Assembly: GCA_964422205.1 (NCBI GenBank) | Contig: CAYRAI010000035.1 | Span: 1-20,799, forward strand | DNA length: 20,799 bases | Reading direction: 5' to 3' | Origin: CAZNYN01 sp964422205 | GTDB lineage: Bacteria; Synergistota; Synergistia; Synergistales; Synergistaceae | Part shown: in pieces, positions 7,221 through 14,038 of the stretch | Layout: every line of letters begins with the position of its first letter | How positions within the stretch are numbered: position 1 is the stretch's first letter | The notes under the pieces: model-generated | Database searches by the model: none | Told to the model about the DNA's origin: nothing | What the model saw: the letters and a program-made list of their open reading frames with translations, nothing else | Translations under genes and position numbers: made by a program

Positions 7221-7463
7221 ATGACAAAACGACTTCTGGTACTCTTTCTATCTTTCGGAACTATCATAGCTTTCGGCTATGCTCTGGGTGGTCTGGGCGG
7301 CTATATGTACGACAAAGGCAAGCCTTTGGTTATTGCCGCAGGTTTAATAGGTGGCTGTGCCTCTGCGGCCGCTGCTATGAAAATATGGAGGAGCTACCTG
7401 ACCGATATCGAAGCCGAAGACGCCAAAAATAAACTTTCCCAAGATACGGTAAAAGAAGACTAA
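7221..7463 (+). CDS. Small two-helix membrane protein, AtpZ/AtpI-like
   Basis: This 80-residue protein has two hydrophobic helices (about 4-28 and 35-53) joined by a short GGYMYDKGKP turn, then an acidic, lysine-containing cytoplasmic tail. The pattern of a Gly-rich first helix, a G-Y-x-x-D-K turn and a Gly-rich second helix resembles AtpZ/AtpI-type proteins linked to F-type ATP synthase. The match is by eye and weak, and no ATP synthase genes are nearby. There is no Shine-Dalgarno sequence before the ATG, and a good promoter sits directly in front, so the message may be leaderless. The stop codon overlaps that of the convergent glycosyltransferase gene by 4 bases. Confidence 0.65.
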   Translation: MTKRLLVLFLSFGTIIAFGYALGGLGGYMYDKGKPLVIAAGLIGGCASAAAAMKIWRSYLTDIEAEDAKNKLSQDTVKED

Positions 7464-8647
7464 AAATATTCCGTCAGCTTTTGGACAATTTTTTTTGCGG
7501 CTCCCCGCTCAAAAGACAAAAAAGATGAATATCCTTCCTTTATTTTTCCTGTCTTTTCAGGAGAACTGAGAAGGTCGCTTACCAAGTCCGCTACCATGTG
7601 AGGTGTCATTATTCCCCTGTATTCCGGAACAATATCTTTGCCTGATATTCTGTTCGGCAAAGATACATACTTTTCCTTTGCAGAATACCACATGACAAGC
7701 TTCCTTTTAAGCCTCTTAGCCCCTGGCAGAGAAAGAGGTATTATGCCGGGAATTCCGTCAAGAGGTATATTCTCGGCTTCGTTAAGAGGAGCGACCATCA
7801 AAAGGGGAACTCCCAAAGCGGCAATCTGCAGGTTATTTGTTCCGGGAAGAGCCACAGCGAGGTCTGACGCTTTTATCGCCTGATACTGGTGCTCTCTGAC
7901 AAGTCTGATGCGCCCGTTTCCGCTCCATATTATCTCTCTGACACACTCGCCCCCGCTCCAGGATATACCCGATTCCGCAAGCCCTTTTTGAAGAATTGTC
8001 TCATCCACGGTTGGAGCTACCGGCAGAAAAGCAGTGCAGCCACGAAACTTTGACAAAACCTCCATCGCTGCCGTTATAAAAAATGGATATCCGCCCCTAT
8101 ACTCAAAAGGCCGGCTGCCAGGCAAAAAAGATATGGCTCTTTCGCTGTCCGGCATTCCGAACATAGACTTCATCGCGCATACAGAACCGCACTCAGGAAC
8201 ACTGTCTATCATAAGATTTCCAGCTACAGTCACGTGCGAGCTGTTTATTCCGCTCTGTTCAAACTTAGACAAATACCTCGCGTCAGGCAGAAAGTAATGA
8301 TCCACTCTCGACTTCCACCTCGGCCTAGCCGTGTATATAGTCCATTTGGCCCGGAGCTTTGCAGAGAGCAAAGCTCCATACATAGGGTCTCCCCCAAGCT
8401 GCAGCAGCGTATTCCTGCAATTTTGCACATTGTTTTTTTGTTTCCAAACAGTTCTAAAGCTTACAGAGTCATCTATGCCCCTTATCTCTCTGCCATAAGT
8501 TTCTTCCCTCCCGCTGGCATAAGGGCACGGAAGAAGTACGAGTTCAGCGGCAGCAGGCAAATTCTCAGATTCCAAAGCTGCGGCAACAGGCTTAACCCAT
8601 CCCGAAACCTCACCCGGTGAATTTGAGAGGATATATAGTTTATTCAT
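7460..8647 (-). CDS. LpxB-related glycosyltransferase-like protein
   Basis: This protein of about 395 residues resembles lipid-A-disaccharide synthase and its paralogues (a GT-B fold). It opens with KLYILSNSPGEVSGW, like the GExSGD loop of LpxB, and has FLPGSRPFEYRGG mid-protein, matching the LPGSR motif. ALPGTNNLQIAALGVPLLMV corresponds to the C-terminal nucleotide-sugar-binding segment. LpxB joins UDP-diacylglucosamine and lipid X; the diverged motifs here suggest a paralogue whose acceptor is unknown. The preferred start is ATG at 8645-8647, where similarity begins. An upstream ATG (8669-8671) and TTG (8678-8680) are in frame, and none has a convincing ribosome site. No lipid A genes adjoin it. 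It is divergent from remB-gyrB and overlaps the convergent small membrane gene by 4 bases. Confidence 0.75.
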   Translation of the reverse strand: MNKLYILSNSPGEVSGWVKPVAAALESENLPAAAELVLLPCPYASGREETYGREIRGIDDSVSFRTVWKQKNNVQNCRNTLLQLGGDPMYGALLSAKLRAKWTIYTARPRWKSRVDHYFLPDARYLSKFEQSGINSSHVTVAGNLMIDSVPECGSVCAMKSMFGMPDSERAISFLPGSRPFEYRGGYPFFITAAMEVLSKFRGCTAFLPVAPTVDETILQKGLAESGISWSGGECVREIIWSGNGRIRLVREHQYQAIKASDLAVALPGTNNLQIAALGVPLLMVAPLNEAENIPLDGIPGIIPLSLPGAKRLKRKLVMWYSAKEKYVSLPNRISGKDIVPEYRGIMTPHMVADLVSDLLSSPEKTGKIKEGYSSFLSFERGAAKKIVQKLTEYF

Positions 8648-8720
8648 CAATAATGATTCAGCCCTTTCCATAAAAAACAAACATCTAAAAAACAGCAGTG
8701 TAAATATTACCGCCTCTTAA

Positions 8721-8733
8721 TGGTATAATTATA
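8721..8733 (+). promoter_or_regulatory. Extended -10 promoter of remB-gyrB, overlapping a minus-strand -10
   Basis: TGGTATAAT (8721-8729) is an extended -10 element (TGn-TATAAT), which can work without a good -35; none is evident 17 bases upstream. The start point would be about 8736, giving a leader of about 29 bases with AGGAG at 8752-8756. The 10 bases 8724-8733 are a perfect palindrome, so a TATAAT also reads on the minus strand (8733-8728), toward the LpxB-like gene. Confidence 0.6.
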
Positions 8734-8764
8734 AGGCTAATGAGAAAAGATAGGAGCGTCATTA

Positions 8765-8959
8765 ATGTTCATTCCTCTCGAAGGTGAAAATATTCTATGT
8801 TTGGCAAACGCTGTCGCACTTTACAGAGCCGACGGCAAGACAGAGATACTCAGACGAGACGGAAGCATCACTGAAACTTCCGCGTCTCCTCTTACGCTGA
8901 AAAAACGCGGAGAGGCTCTGTACAGCAAATCAGCAATTAAAGGAAGGAGCTCTTTATAA
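8765..8959 (+). CDS. remB: RemB-like protein (DUF370 family)
   Basis: This 64-residue protein belongs to the small DUF370 family that includes the Bacillus regulators RemA and RemB. It opens with MFIPLEGENIL, and the late segment SPLTLKKRGEALY matches the SPLSSSTLKKRA type of ending of Bacillus RemB (YaaB). In Bacillus, remB also lies directly upstream of gyrB, so position supports the name. RemA is a DNA-binding activator of matrix and osmoprotection genes; the job of RemB-like proteins outside Bacilli is not established. AGGAG lies 8 bases before the ATG. The TAA stop is immediately followed by the gyrB ATG, suggesting coupled translation. Confidence 0.85.
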   Translation: MFIPLEGENILCLANAVALYRADGKTEILRRDGSITETSASPLTLKKRGEALYSKSAIKGRSSL

Positions 8960-10903
8960 ATGGAAAATATGGATATTCCGAGCAATGTAAACTCTTCGCC
9001 TGACCACCAGTCCGACTATTCAGCAAAAGACATACATGTATTGGAAGGGCTTGAGGCGGTACGCAAACGTCCTGGAATGTACATAGGAGATCAGGGGCCC
9101 AGAGGCCTTCATCACCTAGTATACGAAGTTGTCGACAACTCAATAGACGAATCTCTGGCCGGCTTCTGCGACACGGTAAACGTAACGATAAACAAAGACG
9201 GAAGCATTACCGTAGTAGACAATGGACGAGGCATCCCCACGGGAAGACACGAGTCCGGCAAATCGGCGGCAGAAGTCGTAATGACGATTCTCCACGCTGG
9301 AGGAAAATTCGACAAAGGAGCGTACCAGGTGTCGGGAGGACTTCACGGAGTCGGAGTCTCGGTCGTCAACGCGCTTTCGGAGTGGCTCGAACTTACTATA
9401 TGGCGCGACGGCAAAGAACACCATCAGCGCTATGAAAGAGGAAACCCCGTCACTGAACTCACGGTAACAGGAGACACCGACAGGCGCGGAACACGTGTTC
9501 ACTTCATGCCTGATGCAGAAATATTCACCACTACCGAATACCAGGCCGACATACTGAAAGCCCGCCTGAGAGAACTTGCATTCCTTAACTCTCATATAAC
9601 GATAAACTTTGAAGACACCCGCCCCGAAAAACCGGAAACGCGCACATACAACTACCCTGGCGGAATCTCATCTTTTGTCGAATATCTCAACAAAGGCAAA
9701 GAGACACTCTTTAAAACTCCGATAACAATAACCGGAGAAAAAGACAAAACAGAGATAGAAGTAGCCATCCAGTACAACGACTCATATATGGAACGCCTAT
9801 ACGGTTTTGTAAATTTAATAAACACAATCGAAGGCGGCACTCACGTCGCAGGTTTCAGAACAGCGCTTACAAGAGCTGTAAACGACGAAGCCCGTAAACT
9901 AAAAATACTTAAAGAGAAAGACCAGAACTTAAGCGGAGACGACCTCAAAGAGGGACTCACAGCGGTAATCTCCGTCAAAGTCATGGAACCTCAGTTTGAG
10001 GGTCAGACAAAGACTAAGCTCGGAAACGGCGACGTTAAAGGCATTGTTGACTCGCTTGTCTATGAAGGGCTCAAAAATGCTCTTGACGAACGTCCCGAGA
10101 TACTGAAACCAATAGTCGAGAGCGCAGTACGTGCCCGCCAGGCGAGAGACGCGGCAAAAAAAGCCAAAGAGCTGGTGCGCCGCAAATCGATAATGAGCGG
10201 ACTTACTCTGCCCGGCAAACTGGCAGACTGCTCCAACAGAAACGCAGCCGACTGCGAAATATACATAGTTGAGGGAGACAGTGCGGGAGGCAGCGCGAAG
10301 CAGGGACGCAACAGAGAATTTCAGGCGATACTGCCGCTTCGCGGAAAGATACTGAACGTTGAGAAAGCGCGTCTCGAGAAAATTCTGAGCAGCGAAACAA
10401 TCCGCAATATAATATTAGCTCTGGGATGCGGCGTGGGTGACGACTTCAACGAAGACAAACTGCGCTACCATAAAATATTTATTATGGCCGATGCCGATGT
10501 CGACGGTGCTCACATACGCACACTGCTGCTGACTTTATTCTTCCGCTACATGCCTCAGATAATCGAAAACGGATATCTGTACGTGGCACAGCCGCCACTC
10601 TACAGAGTTCAGGTCGGCAAAGAAGTGTCATACTGCTTCTCTGAAAAAGAGATGAAAGAACTGCAAAACTTGGCAAGCGGGAAGAAAGTCGATGTACAGC
10701 GCTACAAAGGCCTCGGAGAAATGAACGCGGAACAGCTTTGGGATACGACAATGAATCCCGAAAACAGAATAATAAACAGAGTGGAAATTCAAGATGCAGT
10801 CGAAGCAGACGAACTGTTCGGAATTCTGATGGGAGACAATGTAGCCCCAAGACGTGAATTTATAGAGCTCTACGGCAGAGAAGTAAGCAATCTGGATATA
10901 TAA
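8960..10903 (+). CDS. gyrB: DNA gyrase subunit B
   Basis: GyrB is the ATPase subunit of gyrase, which introduces negative supercoils; it works as a GyrA2GyrB2 complex. The 647 residues are the normal length for the short, non-proteobacterial type. The GHKL ATPase has YEVVDNSIDE with catalytic Glu56, DNGRGIP near 87-93 and GGLHGVGVSVVNALS. The QTK loop is at 349-351. The TOPRIM domain has EGDSAGG at 438-444, PLRGKILNVEKA, and the metal-binding DADVDGAHIRTL near 511. The C-terminus ends in YGREVSNLDI. ATG follows the remB stop with no gap, and GGAG lies 10 bases upstream inside remB. ParE is the alternative, but the motif set and the remB linkage favour GyrB. The gyrA gene is not in the window. 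Confidence 0.97.
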   Translation: MENMDIPSNVNSSPDHQSDYSAKDIHVLEGLEAVRKRPGMYIGDQGPRGLHHLVYEVVDNSIDESLAGFCDTVNVTINKDGSITVVDNGRGIPTGRHESGKSAAEVVMTILHAGGKFDKGAYQVSGGLHGVGVSVVNALSEWLELTIWRDGKEHHQRYERGNPVTELTVTGDTDRRGTRVHFMPDAEIFTTTEYQADILKARLRELAFLNSHITINFEDTRPEKPETRTYNYPGGISSFVEYLNKGKETLFKTPITITGEKDKTEIEVAIQYNDSYMERLYGFVNLINTIEGGTHVAGFRTALTRAVNDEARKLKILKEKDQNLSGDDLKEGLTAVISVKVMEPQFEGQTKTKLGNGDVKGIVDSLVYEGLKNALDERPEILKPIVESAVRARQARDAAKKAKELVRRKSIMSGLTLPGKLADCSNRNAADCEIYIVEGDSAGGSAKQGRNREFQAILPLRGKILNVEKARLEKILSSETIRNIILALGCGVGDDFNEDKLRYHKIFIMADADVDGAHIRTLLLTLFFRYMPQIIENGYLYVAQPPLYRVQVGKEVSYCFSEKEMKELQNLASGKKVDVQRYKGLGEMNAEQLWDTTMNPENRIINRVEIQDAVEADELFGILMGDNVAPRREFIELYGREVSNLDI

Positions 10904-10923
10904 AAAATTAAAAATAAAAATAC

Positions 10924-10977
10924 AAGCGTAAGATATCCTACTGACTCAACAGTAATGATATCTTACGCTTTCTATTA
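10924..10977 (+). terminator. Hairpin terminator after gyrB
   Basis: Perfect 14-base arms (10924-10937 and 10957-10970) enclose a loop that itself contains a small inverted repeat (TACTG/CAGTA). A moderate T-rich tail (TCTATT) follows. The hairpin starts 20 bases past the gyrB stop codon. On the opposite strand an A/T-rich tail also follows, so it may work both ways. The rest of the gap to ylxM (about 10978-11073) holds nothing I can name. Confidence 0.75.
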
Positions 10978-11073
10978 TCCCAGTAAAACATAAGCCGGCG
11001 CCAAGGACCTGCTATCTCAAATTTGATTATCCGCGGCATTAGGCATTATAAAATATAGGAAAGACAATACCTT

Positions 11074-11105
11074 TATCCTGTCAAGTATTTTAACTTGACA
11101 GGATA
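11074..11105. promoter_or_regulatory. 13+13 bp palindrome covering the -35 box of the ylxM-ffh operon
   Basis: TATCCTGTCAAGT (11074-11086) and its exact reverse complement (11093-11105) are separated by 6 bases (ATTTTA). The right arm contains the TTGACA -35 box. Such a long perfect dyad across a promoter is typical of a repressor operator; the binding protein is unknown. It lies upstream of the predicted start point, so it would not be transcribed from that promoter. Confidence 0.6.
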
Positions 11106-11123
11106 CTTTCCTCTGTTTATAAT
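11095..11123 (+). promoter_or_regulatory. Perfect-consensus promoter of the ylxM-ffh-rpsP operon
   Basis: TTGACA (11095-11100), a 17-base spacer and TATAAT (11118-11123) match the sigma-70/sigma-A consensus at all twelve positions. The start point would be near 11130, about 25 bases before the ylxM start codon. Confidence 0.9.
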
Positions 11124-11154
11124 ACGTCGGTGTCATTGAATAGGAGGCTGGAAT

Positions 11155-11490
11155 GTGTCTGAATTAAATTCGCTGCAGCAGAGAATAAGAGACGGTCTTC
11201 TTCTCGATGCATACGGCTCTCTTTTGACAGAGAAACAAAGAATGGCGTGCGAGATGATTCTGGTTCAGGACCTCTCTCTTTCTGAAGCAGCGAATGTCTT
11301 AGGTGTCTCAAGGCAGGGTGTGCACGACCTCTTAACACGTTCACGCGAGCACATGGAGAGCATAGAAAACGCTCTTAAGCTGATTGAAAAAGAAAGCCGC
11401 TTGGAAAAAGTAAAAAAAACCATTGAAGATTACAAGGCAAAAGTGCCTGATGATTTTTACAATAAATTAAAAAATTTGCTGGATTTATAA
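11155..11490 (+). CDS. ylxM: YlxM-type helix-turn-helix protein, SRP-associated
   Basis: This 111-residue protein of the YlxM/UPF0122 family has a sigma-region-4-like helix-turn-helix: RIRDGLLLDAYGSLLTEKQRMACEM followed by SLSEAANVLGVSRQGVHDLLTRSREHM. A charged helical tail completes it. YlxM is encoded next to ffh in many Gram-positive bacteria and modulates signal recognition particle function in streptococci; that link is from family knowledge. The start is GTG at 11155-11157, with AGGAGG 7 bases upstream. An ATG overlapping it at 11153 is out of frame. It is the first gene of the operon, and ffh starts 13 bases after its stop. Confidence 0.92.
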   Translation: MSELNSLQQRIRDGLLLDAYGSLLTEKQRMACEMILVQDLSLSEAANVLGVSRQGVHDLLTRSREHMESIENALKLIEKESRLEKVKKTIEDYKAKVPDDFYNKLKNLLDL

Positions 11491-11503
11491 GGGGTATATA
11501 AAA

Positions 11504-12880
11504 ATGTTTGACGCACTTAAGGACAGGTTTGAGAATATATTCGCCGGTCTCCGAGGCAAAGGCAAACTCTCAGAAGAGGATATCAACAACGCTCTGCGTG
11601 AGGTTCGCCGTGCATTGCTTGAAGCCGACGTCAACTACAAGGTTGTAAAAGATGTTGTCGAAGCGATAAGAACTCGTGCCACAGGTAAGGAAGTTCTCGA
11701 TTCGGTAACGCCGGTACAGCTCATTTTCACTGTAGTATATGAAGAGCTTATCAAAATCATGGGAGATGCGCCGGCACCTCTTGTGATATCCCCAAAACCA
11801 CCGACAATATACATGATGGTCGGACTTCAGGGCTCGGGTAAAACAACCACCACTGTAAAAATAGCCAAGAGGATGACAAAAGGGCACAAGCCTTTGGTCG
11901 TAGCATGCGACCTTCGCAGGCCGGCCGCCGTCGACCAGCTTAAGGTTCTTGCGGAGAAGGCCGGAATTGCGTTTTTCGGCCCCGAATCTGGCGAAACTGA
12001 TCCCGTAAAGGTAGCTGCAAAATCCAGAAAATACGCGGAAGACCACCTCTGCGACATGATAATCTTAGATACTGCCGGACGTCTCCAGATGGATGATGAG
12101 CTCATGCAGGAGCTTGAATCCATGAAGAGTGCCATGCCTCCTACGGAAGTTCTGCTCATAGTCGACTCAATGACCGGGCAGGAGGCTGTCAATGTCGCAT
12201 CCACCTTCCATGAGCGTCTCGGACTTACCGGCGTAGTACTCACAAAACTTGACGGAGACGCAAGAGGCGGCCCCTCGCTTGCAATCAGAGCAAGCACGGG
12301 AGTCCCCATTAAGCTTGCCGGCTGCGGTGAAAAGACTGAAGATCTTGAAGTCTTTGATGCGCGCAGAATGGCACAAAGAATAATTGGCATGGGCGACATG
12401 GAGGGGCTGCTTGAAAAAGTTCAGTCAGCCACAAGCGAAGCTGATATCGACCGCATGGCCGAGAGCCTTAAAAAGAACCGCTTCACAATGGAAGACATGC
12501 TCATGCAGCTTCAGCAAATTAAAAAACTCGGGCCTCTTGAGAAAGTTCTTGAGATGCTGCCTATACCGGGAGCCAGCAAGGCTTTGAAAAACGCGGAGAT
12601 AGACCCTAACCGCATGAAGCAGACAGAGGCAATAATTCTCTCAATGACGATAAAAGAACGCCGCAGCCCCGACATAATAAAGGGAAGCAGACGCAAGAGA
12701 ATAGCTATGGGCTCGGGAACATCTGTTCAGATGGTCAATCAGGTCTTGGCACAGTACGAGCAAATGAAAGCGATGATGAAGACTTTCGGCAAGATGTCGG
12801 GAGGCAAAGGAGGCTTCAAGATGCCGCCGGGAATGGGCAAGATGGGCGGTTTCGGAGGCAAGAGAGGCTTCTTCAGATAG
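11504..12880 (+). CDS. ffh: Signal recognition particle protein Ffh (SRP54)
   Basis: Ffh is the GTPase that, with SRP RNA, binds signal sequences on ribosomes and delivers them to FtsY at the membrane. The 458 residues show the N-terminal helical bundle, the P-loop GLQGSGKTTTTVKIAK (about 107-122), the DLRRPAAVDQL segment, DTAGR (189-193) and TKLDGDARGG (247-256). The methionine-rich M domain starts near 320 and ends in a Gly/Met/Lys-rich tail (GGKGGFKMPPGMGKMGGFG). AAGGGG lies 9 bases before the ATG. A 106-base gap follows before rpsP and contains a likely internal promoter. Confidence 0.98.
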   Translation: MFDALKDRFENIFAGLRGKGKLSEEDINNALREVRRALLEADVNYKVVKDVVEAIRTRATGKEVLDSVTPVQLIFTVVYEELIKIMGDAPAPLVISPKPPTIYMMVGLQGSGKTTTTVKIAKRMTKGHKPLVVACDLRRPAAVDQLKVLAEKAGIAFFGPESGETDPVKVAAKSRKYAEDHLCDMIILDTAGRLQMDDELMQELESMKSAMPPTEVLLIVDSMTGQEAVNVASTFHERLGLTGVVLTKLDGDARGGPSLAIRASTGVPIKLAGCGEKTEDLEVFDARRMAQRIIGMGDMEGLLEKVQSATSEADIDRMAESLKKNRFTMEDMLMQLQQIKKLGPLEKVLEMLPIPGASKALKNAEIDPNRMKQTEAIILSMTIKERRSPDIIKGSRRKRIAMGSGTSVQMVNQVLAQYEQMKAMMKTFGKMSGGKGGFKMPPGMGKMGGFGGKRGFFR

Positions 12881-12892
12881 TATAGAAGTTAA

Positions 12893-12921
12893 TTGCACAG
12901 CTTTGAACATCGGCTTATAAA
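12893..12921 (+). promoter_or_regulatory. Possible internal promoter before rpsP
   Basis: TTGCAC (12893-12898), a 17-base spacer and TATAAA (12916-12921) form a fair promoter in the ffh-rpsP gap. A small dyad, ATCGG/CCGAT (12909-12913, 12926-12930), straddles the -10 and could form a hairpin or operator. It would let the ribosomal and tRNA-modification genes be made independently of ffh. Confidence 0.45.
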
Positions 12922-12986
12922 TTATCCGATTTCAAGATAAAGAGGATTCGTTCCTCATAGAAATAACACAGGAGGTGTTTGCGCAG

Positions 12987-13247
12987 ATGGCAGTTCGTAT
13001 TCGTCTTTCCCGTCACGGGAAGAAAAAGGCTCCCTTTTACCGCTTGGTTGTAGCTGACTCTCATTCACCGAGAGACGGCCGTTTCATCGAAATTCTGGGA
13101 ACCTACAATCCTCTGACGGAACCGGCAGAGATTAAAGTAGACGTAGAGCGTGCGGCATTCTGGCTTAAGAACGGGGCTTCCCCTTCCGATACAGCCAAAA
13201 TACTGCTCAAAAAAGCCGGAGTATTTGATACACCGGCAGCAGAATAA
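12987..13247 (+). CDS. rpsP: 30S ribosomal protein bS16
   Basis: The 86 residues are the normal bS16 length. The N-terminus AVRIRLSRHGKKKAPFYRLVVADSHSPRDGRFIE is diagnostic, followed by LGTYNPLTEP and ERAAFWLKNGASPSDTAKILLKKAG. bS16 stabilises the central region of 16S rRNA in the small subunit. The start is ATG at 12987, with AGGAGGTG 9 bases upstream; a GTG at 12975 lies inside that ribosome site and is not the start. The gene opens the rpsP-khpA-rimM-trmD-rplS section, a conserved order, with the KH gene 15 bases downstream. Confidence 0.98.
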   Translation: MAVRIRLSRHGKKKAPFYRLVVADSHSPRDGRFIEILGTYNPLTEPAEIKVDVERAAFWLKNGASPSDTAKILLKKAGVFDTPAAE

Positions 13248-13262
13248 GGGCGTGAGACAGCA

Positions 13263-13508
13263 ATGCCTGATTATGTAGATCTTGTTGACTTAATAGTTCG
13301 CAGACTTGTAACAAAGCCTGACGAAGTAAAAGTCACAGAGGACCATACCGAAGCCGGAGCTATTTTGATAACAATCAGAGTCGCAGGCGATGATATAGGT
13401 CGGGTAATAGGCAAGAAAGGCTCCACAATCAACGCAATTCGCCACGTCACAAAAGCAGCGTCAATAAAATCAGGCGAAAAGGTCGATGTTGATGTCGAAG
13501 AAGACTGA
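13263..13508 (+). CDS. khpA: KH-domain RNA-binding protein KhpA
   Basis: This 81-residue, single type-II KH domain protein matches the KhpA (YlqC) family. The core is ITIRVAGDDIGRVIGKKGSTINAIRHVTKAAS, with the RNA-binding GKKG loop near residues 51-54. In Firmicutes KhpA pairs with KhpB/Jag and affects cell division and elongation through RNA binding; no khpB lies in this window. Its place between rpsP and rimM is typical. The ribosome site (AAGGG) is weak. The last 17 bases overlap rimM. Confidence 0.95.
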   Translation: MPDYVDLVDLIVRRLVTKPDEVKVTEDHTEAGAILITIRVAGDDIGRVIGKKGSTINAIRHVTKAASIKSGEKVDVDVEED

Positions 13509-14037
13509 GTTAGATTCTTCAAAGAGAACAACCATAGGTAAAATAGTCGGAGCACACGGCATTAATGGGACTCTTCTCATTCTGCCTCTGACTGACTATC
13601 CAGACCGCTTCTTCGATATGGAGGAGCTTGTTCTTGAAAAGCAGGGAAAACCTGTACAGACATTGACGGTGCGCAGAATATGGCCTTATGAGGGAAAGGG
13701 AACTTTCTTTCTTCAGGCATCAGGGATAACGGACAGAGAGACTGCAGAGACATTCAAAGGCAGCATTATCACAGTAGCGGAAGACGAGAGAATAGAACTC
13801 CCGGAGGACGAATACTGGATAGACGACATAGTAGGCCTTAGAGCCGTGGAAAACGGCACAGCCAGGGAATTAGGAATCCTTGAGGAGATCATGTTTACAG
13901 GCAGCAACGACGTCTACATGATAAGAACTCCGGAAGGCGCGCTGAAACCCATTCCTGCTATGGCGGAAGCTGTCAACAGTGTTGATATAGCAGACGGCAC
14001 CATTACGGTAACAATACCGGAGGGACTCTGGGATTGA
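13492..14037 (+). CDS. rimM: 16S rRNA processing/ribosome maturation factor RimM
   Basis: RimM binds ribosomal protein uS19 and helps assemble the 30S head domain. The 181-residue protein has the N-terminal RimM barrel (IGKIVGAHGINGTLLILPLTDYPDRF, then GKGTFFLQASGITDRETAETFKGS). A C-terminal PRC-barrel follows (DDIVGLRAVENGTARELGILEEI, GSNDVYMIRT, PIPAMAEAVNSVDIADGTITVTIPEGL). ATG at 13492 is preferred because AAGG lies 9 bases upstream; ATG at 13486 is also in frame but too close to that site. It overlaps khpA by 17 bases and is followed after one base by trmD, so all three are probably translationally coupled. Confidence 0.95.
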   Translation: MSKKTELDSSKRTTIGKIVGAHGINGTLLILPLTDYPDRFFDMEELVLEKQGKPVQTLTVRRIWPYEGKGTFFLQASGITDRETAETFKGSIITVAEDERIELPEDEYWIDDIVGLRAVENGTARELGILEEIMFTGSNDVYMIRTPEGALKPIPAMAEAVNSVDIADGTITVTIPEGLWD

Positions 14038-14038
14038 T

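Noticed and set aside
10978..11073. Stretch between the gyrB terminator and the ylxM promoter checked for SRP RNA or another small RNA
   Set aside because: No SRP RNA core motif, promoter-terminator pair or stable fold is evident.
11570..12399. Two long minus-strand open frames opposite ffh
   Set aside because: Ffh is unmistakable on the plus strand, and the antisense frames follow from its codon usage.
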